Position numbers and translations under genes: made by a program
Source: Corynebacterium sp.
Lineage (GTDB): Bacteria; Actinomycetota; Actinomycetes; Mycobacteriales; Mycobacteriaceae
Assembly (NCBI RefSeq): GCF_030152825.1
Contig: NZ_JASLIP010000098.1
Location: 1 to 6,383, forward strand
Length of the DNA: 6,383 nt
Direction: 5' to 3'
The notes under the pieces: model-generated
The model's database searches: none
The model's input: the letters and a program-made list of their open reading frames with translations, nothing else
What the model was told of the DNA's origin: nothing
Shown here: in pieces, positions 1-5,380 of the stretch
How positions within the stretch are numbered: position 1 is the first letter of the stretch
How the letters are laid out: each line of letters starts with the position of its first letter

Positions 1-22
1 GCTACCTGGGGATCTCCATCAG

Positions 23-107
23 CGGAAGTAGAGGGATTTGAACCCCCGGATGGTTGCCCATCGCTGGTTTTCAAGACCAGTGCATTCGGCCGCTCTGCCA
101 TACTTCC
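23..107 (-). tRNA. tRNA-Ser (anticodon UGA)
   Basis: Read on the minus strand, this 85-base gene folds as a class II tRNA with a long variable arm, as expected for serine. The acceptor stem is perfect: GGAAGTA at the 5' end pairs with TACTTCC at the 3' end, followed by discriminator G. The anticodon stem-loop reads CTGGT-CTTGAAA-ACCAG, giving anticodon TGA, which reads UCN serine codons, chiefly UCA. The T arm contains GGTTCAAATCC, the usual TTCAAAT loop. The variable arm has the stem GATGG/CCATC. The 3' CCA is not encoded (the discriminator is followed by CTG), so a nucleotidyltransferase must add it, as is common in actinobacteria. No integrase or duplicated tRNA end is seen beside it. Confidence 0.97.
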
Positions 108-112
108 GTGCG

Positions 113-128
113 CGGGTTAGCTTACCCG
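113..128 (-). promoter_or_regulatory. Near-palindrome with possible -10 of the tRNA-Ser promoter
   Basis: The top strand reads CGGGTTAGCTTACCCG, a 16-bp palindrome with one mismatched pair. It begins six bases upstream of the tRNA 5' end. On the minus strand its centre reads TAAGCT, which fits the actinobacterial -10 pattern TANNNT and would place the transcription start near position 112. No good -35 box is visible 17-18 bases upstream. An alternative promoter further up would pair an ATGACC-like -35 with a TTTAAA-containing -10 (around 135-162), leaving this palindrome as a hairpin in the precursor leader. Both readings are tentative. Confidence 0.25.
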
Positions 129-162
129 GTGCCCCTTTAAACCGCACACGGTGCTGGTCATG

Positions 163-182
163 CCCCGCCCGACGATGCGGGG
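163..182. repeat. GC-rich inverted repeat (6-bp stem)
   Basis: CCCCGC at 163-168 pairs with GCGGGG at 177-182 around an 8-base loop. It lies in the spacer upstream of tRNA-Ser. No T run follows on either strand, so I do not call it a terminator. Chance occurrence is possible in such GC-rich DNA. Confidence 0.4.
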
Positions 183-212
183 TCACGCGGTGCAGGCCAG
201 CGTGCGGGTTCA

Positions 213-241
213 GCCCCGGCCAGCGCGGTTCCAGCCGGGGC
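213..241. repeat. GC-rich inverted repeat (8-bp stem)
   Basis: GCCCCGGC at 213-220 is perfectly complementary to GCCGGGGC at 234-241, with a 13-base loop. As RNA this would be a very stable hairpin in either direction. It lies about 85 bases beyond the second YhgE stop and could help stop or slow transcription before the tRNA, but it lacks the T run of a canonical intrinsic terminator. Confidence 0.45.
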
Positions 242-258
242 AGGGTGGGCCCTAACCG

Positions 259-316
259 GTTTTGGGCCGTGCTGTGTCGCATATTGGTCAAAACCTGACA
301 CGCTACGGCCCAAAAC
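259..316. repeat. Long hyphenated palindrome after the YhgE operon
   Basis: The outer arms are a perfect 12-bp pair, GTTTTGGGCCGT at 259-270 and ACGGCCCAAAAC at 305-316. Inside them the trinucleotide GCT occurs on both sides (271-273 and 302-304), so these three positions oppose each other unpaired. A perfect 5-bp inner stem follows, GTGTC at 274-278 with GACAC at 297-301, around an 18-base loop. The structure starts eight bases after the stop codon of the second YhgE gene, the usual place for a terminator. It lacks a 3' T run: the arms begin with T and end with A, the reverse of the usual order. It could instead be a protein-binding or transcript-stabilising element, or a dispersed intergenic repeat. 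Confidence 0.8.
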
Positions 317-324
317 TAGTTTCC

Positions 325-2556
325 CTAGGCCAGCACCTTCGACTCCGCGATGCCCTCGTCCATGCGCCGGTTGTAGCCGTCCAGCCCCTTGCGCAGCACC
401 AGGCCCAGCAGCAGCGCCGGCAGGATGAACACCAGCAGGCCCAGGAGGTCCAGCCAGTAATCGCCCTGGTACGTCCCCGCGATGGAGGCGCGGAACGCCC
501 GGATCGCATACGTCGCCGGCAGGAACGGGCTCATCGACTGGAACCAGCCCGGCAGCAGCTCCAGCGGATACGCGCCACCCGCGCCCGAGACCTGGAACAC
601 CAGCAGCAGCACGCCCAGCGCCTTACCCGCGTTACCGAAGGAGATCACCAGCGTGTACACCACCAGCATGAACACCATGGAGCTCAGCCAGCAGGCCAGC
701 GTAAGCAGGAACGGGTGCGCGGGCTCGATGCCAACGAAGAAGATCAACCCGGCTGCCATCAGCAAACTCTGCGCCGTCCCGATCAACGCGAAGATCCCAA
801 AGCGCCCCAGGTAGGCCTGCGCGCGGCTGTAGCGTTCCGGATCCAGCGCCTCCTCGGTCTCTTCCCCGCTCTCGGAGATGCGGGTGTGCACAACCACGGA
901 GGTGATCAGCGCGCCGACCCACAGCGCCAGTGCACCGTACAGCGGGGTCATGCCCGTGCCGAAGCTATTCACCTCGTTCAGCGGCTCGCGTTTCACGGCC
1001 GTGGGGTTGGCCATGTGCTGCGCCACCAGGCTCGGGTCATTGCCGATCATCCGCGCCAGGCGGGAAAGATCGCCCGTCTCGCCGGCCCGCTTGATCTCCC
1101 GGGCCAGCTTGTCCGCGTCATCCGCACGTTGGTTCAGCTTCTTGGACAGCTCCGCGGTGGCCGCCTGCATGGAACCCAGGGAATCCGCGAGCGACGCGTC
1201 CCCGAGCGTGCCCTTCGCCCGCTGCAGGTCCGCCTTGACGCCCTTCACGCTCTGGCTGAGCTGCTGCACGGACTCACCCAGCTTTGCCAGCTGGGGCTGC
1301 AGGTCGTTCGCGTAGCTGTTCTTAGCCTTATCGACGGCAGCGACGGCGGTCGCGATCGCGGACTTACTGTCCTTCCGTGCCTGTTCCATGGACGTCTTCC
1401 CGGAGCGCAGGTCCTTGGCGGACCGGCGGAAGGTATCCCGCAGCTCGGTGGCCCGCGCGATGGACTCATCGATGTTGCCCAGCACCCGCTGGTACGCGGG
1501 CTTCGCGGTGATCGGCAGCGCCGGGGCCACGCGGGTCTCCAGCGTGTTGCGCAGGTCATTCAGCCCGCCCAGCTGCGCGTCGAAGCGGTCGGCCATCCGG
1601 TCCAGCTCGTTCGCGGAACCCTCCGGGCTGCTGTTCGCGCGCCCGAGGACGCGGTCGATGCTGTTGCCCACCGCGGTGTAGCTGTCGCTGGTGGCCTGCA
1701 GGGACTCGCTCAGGGACGACGCCGCCCCGGCGAAGGTCCGGCCCAGGTTGGCCAGCGCCTCGTCGCTCGCGCCGGAAGCCCCACCCGAGCCACCGGAGCC
1801 GCCAGTTCCGCCCAGGTCGAGGGCATCCATCTGGGCGCCAGCGGAGTCAGTGATGCGCTCGGCGCTCTGCGCCAGCGGGATCGTGGACTCCACCAGGGAG
1901 GACAGCGAGGACACGGAGTTGCTGCCCTGCCGCAGCTGGCGGGATACCCCGCCCACACTGGCTTCCATCCGGTCGAGAACAGCCTTCGTGTCGCCTTCCG
2001 TGAGGACCTTGTTCAGGTCCTTGACCAGCCCCAGGCCGACGTTGTTGACGACCTCGGAGAAAGACTCGTTGATCTGGTCGATCGCGCCGGTGGCCGCCTG
2101 CTCGGTGATCATCGGGGCCAGCGAGTTCTTCTTCTGGTTCGTGTACATCGTCAGCTCCGTGGGCGCGGTGCCGGCGATGTAGAAGGTCATCAGGTCCTTG
2201 GAGAAACTCGGTGGCAGCACGATGCTGGCGTAGTACTCGCCGGAGCGGGTGCCTTCGAGGGCGTCCTCCTTGGTGGTGATGGTCCAGTCGATCTGCTTAT
2301 TCAGGCTCAGCTGGGCCAGCACCTGCTCGCCCAGGTTGAGGTTCACCTGGGCCAGATCCGTGTCGTGGCCCTCGTCCTCGCTGCTCACCGCGATCTTGAG
2401 CTCGTCGGTGTTGTCGAAGGGGTTCCAGCTGGCGAGCACGTTGAACACGGTGAATACCAGCGGAACCACGGTGAGCCCGAAAAGCACGATCATGGTGATG
2501 ACGTTCTTGCGGGCAGACCGCAGGTCGTGGCGCAGGATTTCGCGGATCTTGCTCAT
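325..2556 (-). CDS. YhgE/Pip family membrane protein (second of tandem pair)
   Basis: This 743-residue protein has the full YhgE/Pip layout. It has one N-terminal helix (about 18-41), a long extracytoplasmic region (about 42-535) and a five-helix C-terminal domain (about 536-556, 583-608, 613-638, 643-663, 703-721) of the ABC-2 membrane superfamily. Family marks are WNPFDNT just after helix 1, the YYASIVLPPSFSKDL segment near 108-122, and YPLELLP...PFLPATYAI near 663-685. The ectodomain is rich in Ser, Ala, Gln and charged residues and is coiled-coil-prone, with a Gly/Ser linker near 249-264. Relatives are surface proteins used as phage receptors (Lactococcus Pip, Bacillus YueB); a normal cellular role is poorly established. 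The ATG overlaps the upstream stop by one base, behind an AGGAGG box. It shares aligned motifs with the upstream gene, so I infer paralogues acting together. Confidence 0.92.
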   Translation of the reverse strand: MSKIREILRHDLRSARKNVITMIVLFGLTVVPLVFTVFNVLASWNPFDNTDELKIAVSSEDEGHDTDLAQVNLNLGEQVLAQLSLNKQIDWTITTKEDALEGTRSGEYYASIVLPPSFSKDLMTFYIAGTAPTELTMYTNQKKNSLAPMITEQAATGAIDQINESFSEVVNNVGLGLVKDLNKVLTEGDTKAVLDRMEASVGGVSRQLRQGSNSVSSLSSLVESTIPLAQSAERITDSAGAQMDALDLGGTGGSGGSGGASGASDEALANLGRTFAGAASSLSESLQATSDSYTAVGNSIDRVLGRANSSPEGSANELDRMADRFDAQLGGLNDLRNTLETRVAPALPITAKPAYQRVLGNIDESIARATELRDTFRRSAKDLRSGKTSMEQARKDSKSAIATAVAAVDKAKNSYANDLQPQLAKLGESVQQLSQSVKGVKADLQRAKGTLGDASLADSLGSMQAATAELSKKLNQRADDADKLAREIKRAGETGDLSRLARMIGNDPSLVAQHMANPTAVKREPLNEVNSFGTGMTPLYGALALWVGALITSVVVHTRISESGEETEEALDPERYSRAQAYLGRFGIFALIGTAQSLLMAAGLIFFVGIEPAHPFLLTLACWLSSMVFMLVVYTLVISFGNAGKALGVLLLVFQVSGAGGAYPLELLPGWFQSMSPFLPATYAIRAFRASIAGTYQGDYWLDLLGLLVFILPALLLGLVLRKGLDGYNRRMDEGIAESKVLA
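1765..1812 (-). other. Gly/Ser linker inside the second YhgE ectodomain
   Basis: Residues 249-264 of the 743-residue protein are almost entirely Gly, Ser, Thr and Ala, with repeated GGS units. The stretch lies between two helical, coiled-coil-prone parts of the ectodomain. It is probably a flexible hinge. The long YhgE paralogue has no equivalent linker. Confidence 0.7.
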
Positions 2557-5258
2557 TAGTTCTCGCCCTCCTGCTTCTCCACGTCACTGTTCCCGCTGCA
2601 TTCTCCACCGGCATCTTCGCCACCGTCGGCGGCCGCATCGCCGCCCCCGGCCTTCTCCGCGTGGGCGCGCGCGAGATGTTCCTCGTGCTCGTCGTCGAAG
2701 GTATATTCCTTGGACCCGGCCGCCTGGGTGGCGGCAACGTACTGGAGCTCATCGCTATCCAGGTCACCCAGCTCCTGGGCGTGCAGGTAGCTCTGGCCGG
2801 TGTACTCCCGCGCGCCGATGATGAAGATGATCAGCAGCGCCCAGGCGATGCCAATCGCGAAGATCAAGGCACGCTCGGTATCGAAGACCGCGTTGACCAC
2901 GCCCAGCACCGCGAGTCCGATCAGCCCGATAATGGCGGTCCGGCCGATCTGCTTCGGCGTATCCCGCAGCACCTTTGCCGTGCGCTCCTCGGTGAACTCG
3001 TTGAACTGTTCGTGGTTGTTCAGCGCGTGGATGACGTCCGCCATCCGGTAGCCGGAACCGACCACCTGAACCTTGTCGGAGACCAGCAGGCCGGAACGGG
3101 CTAGCTGCTGGTTCAGGATCAGGTTCACGTGCGACAGACGTCGTCGGGCGACCATGCCCACGAACAGGAAGACCAGGGACAACAACCACAGCACGCCGAG
3201 CGCCTGCCAGTAGTGGGAGCCGTAGAAGCCGCCGATGGTTTCGCGGGCGGCGTCGATGCCGTAGGTCATCGGCAGCAAGGGGTGCACGATCTTGAAGAAG
3301 TCGGGCGTCATCTCGATGGGGTAGAGCCCGGAGGCGCCCGGGATCTGCACGAAGGCCATACCTACCGCCAGGCCACGGCCGATGTGACCCAGCGCGGAGA
3401 CAAGCCCGTAGATCACCCCGAGGTATCCCAACCCGACCAGCACATTCGTGAGTGTGTACAGCGTCGGGCTGACGGTCTGCACACCGATCAGCAGGTTACC
3501 GATGGACACGATCACGGCCTGCCCCACCACGAAGGCTGCCATCAGCAGGAAGCGGCCCCAGAAGGCCTGGCTCACACTCACGCGGCGGGCGACCTTGCCC
3601 AGGTCCTCGGTGTCCACCTCCACGCGGAAGATGACGACCAGCACGAACGCGCCGATCCACAGCGTCAGGTTCGTGAACAGGGCGGCCATGCCGGAGCCGT
3701 AGTTCTTCACCGGGTACATCGGCTCGTTGACCAGCATGGCCGGGGTGGCCATGAACTGCCCGATGTCCTCGGAGTTCAGCCCGCGGACGGTGCGGAAGGC
3801 CTCGTCGTCGCCGAGGCTTAGGGCCAGGACGTCCGTCTTCGCGTTCTCGACCCCGTCCTGCAGGCTGCTGAGGTTGCCCTTGAAGTCATCAATGACGTCG
3901 GTCGTGGCGCCGATCTGCCGATCCACGCCGTCCAGGACGTTCGACGCCTCCTTGAGCAGCGCCTGCTGGGAGCTTAAGGACCCGGAGAAGGAGCCGGTGG
4001 CCGCGCTCAGTCGGTTGATCGCCCGGTTGAGCTTGGGCAGGGTGTCGCCCGTGGTGCTGTTCAGGCCCTTTGCGGACTCTCGCGCGGCGGCTGCGGCCTG
4101 AGTCAGCTCCTCGGAGCTATCCCGCAGCACCTTGGCGGTCTCACTGGTGCTCTTGCCCGCAGCGTTGAGGTCTGCGAGCAGCTGGCGGTTGGCGTCGTTG
4201 CTGCGCTGCAGGTCGTCGATGGTGGCGTTGAGCTGACCAGCGATGGTCGGGCTCACGCCCGCGGCGCCCATCAGGCCGCGGAGCTGCGCGATATTGCGGT
4301 CCCCGAGGTCGACGAGCTGGGTGGTCTGCTCGCTGGCGCCGGCGATCTGGCGGCCGGCCTGTTCGGCGGCGCTGCTGACCGCGGCGACGGAGGAGTTCGC
4401 GGCGGCGGTGCCTTCAGCCAGGGCGGAGGTGCCCTGGGCGTAGGCGTCGCCAGCGGAGTCGGAGAAGTCCGCGACCATGCGCTGCACGATCGCGACGGAC
4501 CTATCGACCTCTGCGAGGGTGGACTTGGCGTCCTCAAGGGTGCCGTGAGCGGAGTTCAGCGCATCCTTAGTGGCAGCGATGGTGGGGCGGGCGCCAGCCA
4601 CGCGACCCTTCATCTTGTCCAGGGATTCCTGCCCCTCGCCCAAGGTTGAGAGGGTCTCGTCCAGCCCGGTGACGGCCTTGTTCTTGCTGTTGTCGATCCG
4701 GCCGGCGATGCTGTTGCCCTCTTCCCGGACCTTCTTGGACGCCGTCTCCCCCAGCTGCTTTTTGAAGGAGCTGGTGATCTTATCCTTGATACCGGACGCA
4801 CCGGCATCGGTGATCAACGGGGCGACGGCGCTGAGCTTCTCGTTCGGCCGGTAGATCAGTTGCGGCTGGCTATAGGTTCCCTGAAATGTGGAGAGGAGAT
4901 CCCGGGAGAAACGGTCGGGGATTTCGATGCTGCTAAAGACGTCGCCACGCGCGAGGGCGCGATCAGCTTCGGATTTGGACATGAATTGCCAGCCGAGCTC
5001 GTCGTTGTCCTCGAGCTCGGCGACGACCTCGTTGCCGATGTTTAGCGACCCCGTGAGCGGCGATGACGCGCCGCGATCTTCGTTGACGACGGCGACCTTG
5101 ATGTTTTCGGTGTTGCCGTAGGGGTCCCAGAACGCTGCGACGTTCACCCAGGAGTACAGCGCGGGTGTGATCATGACTCCGATGAGAATGACCCACACTT
5201 TACGGACGCTCACGAGACGCTTGAGGTCTCGAACAAAGATCTTCCAGGTGGTGTTCAC
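2556..5258 (-). CDS. YhgE/Pip family membrane protein with C-terminal extension (first of tandem pair)
   Basis: With a GTG start at 5258 this encodes about 900 residues. The layout is one helix (21-44), an extracytoplasmic region rich in Ala, Ser, Gln and Asp (45-525) and a five-helix ABC-2-like domain (about 526-545, 566-592, 600-622, 626-646, 682-703). Family marks are WDPYGNT after helix 1, a SSIEIPDRFSRDL segment, and GLYPIEMTPDFF...LLPMTYGIDAARETIGG. Residues 704-772 then form a soluble, probably cytoplasmic module, followed by two more helices (773-792, 796-816) and an acidic, Gly/Ala-rich tail, so it is larger than its neighbour. An in-frame TTG at 5360 would add 34 residues, but the segment they encode looks non-coding, and the GTG follows a good -10 box. 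It overlaps the next gene by one base. Role in the cell is unknown; a surface complex with the neighbour is inferred. Confidence 0.9.
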   Translation of the reverse strand: MNTTWKIFVRDLKRLVSVRKVWVILIGVMITPALYSWVNVAAFWDPYGNTENIKVAVVNEDRGASSPLTGSLNIGNEVVAELEDNDELGWQFMSKSEADRALARGDVFSSIEIPDRFSRDLLSTFQGTYSQPQLIYRPNEKLSAVAPLITDAGASGIKDKITSSFKKQLGETASKKVREEGNSIAGRIDNSKNKAVTGLDETLSTLGEGQESLDKMKGRVAGARPTIAATKDALNSAHGTLEDAKSTLAEVDRSVAIVQRMVADFSDSAGDAYAQGTSALAEGTAAANSSVAAVSSAAEQAGRQIAGASEQTTQLVDLGDRNIAQLRGLMGAAGVSPTIAGQLNATIDDLQRSNDANRQLLADLNAAGKSTSETAKVLRDSSEELTQAAAAARESAKGLNSTTGDTLPKLNRAINRLSAATGSFSGSLSSQQALLKEASNVLDGVDRQIGATTDVIDDFKGNLSSLQDGVENAKTDVLALSLGDDEAFRTVRGLNSEDIGQFMATPAMLVNEPMYPVKNYGSGMAALFTNLTLWIGAFVLVVIFRVEVDTEDLGKVARRVSVSQAFWGRFLLMAAFVVGQAVIVSIGNLLIGVQTVSPTLYTLTNVLVGLGYLGVIYGLVSALGHIGRGLAVGMAFVQIPGASGLYPIEMTPDFFKIVHPLLPMTYGIDAARETIGGFYGSHYWQALGVLWLLSLVFLFVGMVARRRLSHVNLILNQQLARSGLLVSDKVQVVGSGYRMADVIHALNNHEQFNEFTEERTAKVLRDTPKQIGRTAIIGLIGLAVLGVVNAVFDTERALIFAIGIAWALLIIFIIGAREYTGQSYLHAQELGDLDSDELQYVAATQAAGSKEYTFDDEHEEHLARAHAEKAGGGDAAADGGEDAGGECSGNSDVEKQEGEN
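2567..2572 (-). promoter_or_regulatory. Ribosome binding site of the second YhgE gene within the first
   Basis: On the minus strand AGGAGG occurs ten bases before the ATG at 2556, inside the last codons of the upstream gene. The junction reads TAATG, so stop and start share one base. This fixes the start choice and suggests translational coupling. Confidence 0.75.
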
Positions 5259-5265
5259 GACGTGA
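5255..5265. promoter_or_regulatory. Perfect palindrome across the YhgE start: candidate operator
   Basis: The top strand reads TCACGACGTGA, two 5-bp arms around one central base. One further outer pair (5253/5267) matches after a mismatch. It runs from the last base of the proposed -10 box through the GTG start codon at 5258. A repressor bound here would block promoter opening. No regulator gene is in the window, so the binding protein is unknown. An 11-bp palindrome can also arise by chance. Confidence 0.35.
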
Positions 5266-5273
5266 CCGTACCA
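5265..5273 (-). promoter_or_regulatory. Extended -10 promoter for a leaderless YhgE transcript
   Basis: Minus-strand reading gives TGGTACGGT, that is a TGN extension followed by TACGGT, matching TANNNT. Six bases (CACGTC) separate it from the GTG at 5258, so transcription would start at or next to the start codon. No Shine-Dalgarno sequence precedes the GTG, which agrees with a leaderless mRNA, a common arrangement in actinobacteria. The -35 region is weak, as is usual with extended -10 promoters. This would give the YhgE pair its own promoter separate from the MMPL gene. Confidence 0.5.
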
Positions 5274-5330
5274 CTTTTTTGGGGCTGTTGAGCACTCGCT
5301 GCTGGCCGGTGGAGTAAAGGTCGTCGCGCC

Positions 5331-5351
5331 AAGCGCAGAAGAAATGCGCTT
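5331..5351. repeat. Hairpin between MMPL and YhgE genes
   Basis: AAGCGCA at 5331-5337 pairs perfectly with TGCGCTT at 5345-5351 around a 7-base loop. It begins 24 bases after the MMPL stop codon. It may be a weak terminator or a transcript 3'-end stabiliser for the MMPL mRNA. No T run follows on the minus strand, so intrinsic termination is doubtful. It lies inside the extra segment that the longer TTG-started YhgE frame would translate. Confidence 0.5.
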
Positions 5352-5362
5352 AGCGGGCAAAT

Positions 5363-5380
5363 ATTCAGTTTTGATTCAGC
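5363..5380. repeat. Tandem ATTCAG repeats with 11-bp period
   Basis: The top strand reads ATTCAGTTTTGATTCAGC, two near-identical 7-mers separated by four bases, so the copies repeat every 11 bp, one helical turn. The second copy overlaps the MMPL stop codon. The spacing matches the box architecture of OmpR/PhoB-family response regulators. It lies over 80 bases upstream of the proposed YhgE promoter. The identity of any regulator is not known. Confidence 0.3.

Larger units (their letters stand above)
108..324. other. Non-coding spacer between tRNA-Ser and the second YhgE gene
   Basis: This 217-base stretch has no convincing gene on either strand. The short open frames crossing it run through the tRNA or lack a plausible ribosome binding site. 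It holds four inverted repeats: a 16-bp near-palindrome at 113-128, a 6-bp GC stem at 163-168/177-182 with an 8-base loop, an 8-bp GC stem at 213-220/234-241 with a 13-base loop, and the long hyphenated palindrome at 259-316. None is followed by a clear T run, so the region is not an obvious canonical terminator array. Confidence 0.75.

Noticed and set aside
23..324. Integration site for a mobile element at the tRNA-Ser gene
   Set aside because: tRNA-Ser genes are common phage targets, but no integrase, no repeated tRNA 3' end and no mobile genes are seen here.
262..2559. A 765-codon open frame on the plus strand opposite the whole second YhgE gene
   Set aside because: Its protein is dominated by Arg, Gln, His and Gly, has no recognisable domain and no plausible start signal. 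Long antisense frames are typical shadows of high-GC genes, and the minus-strand product matches a known family throughout.
2661..3821. Plus-strand frames of 147 and 230 codons opposite the first YhgE gene
   Set aside because: They are low-complexity, rich in His, Gln, Asp and Gly, lie wholly inside a well-supported minus-strand gene and show no family resemblance.
325..5258. Identifying the YhgE pair as part of a type VII secretion locus (EsaA/YueB-like)
   Set aside because: EsaA and YueB are relatives, but no EccC-type ATPase, WXG100 protein or other secretion component is in this window.
5259..5360. TTG-started extension of the first YhgE protein by 34 residues
   Set aside because: The extra residues precede the conserved N-terminal helix, cover a hairpin and the proposed promoter, and lack a ribosome binding site. 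The GTG at 5258 fits better, although TTG cannot be fully excluded.
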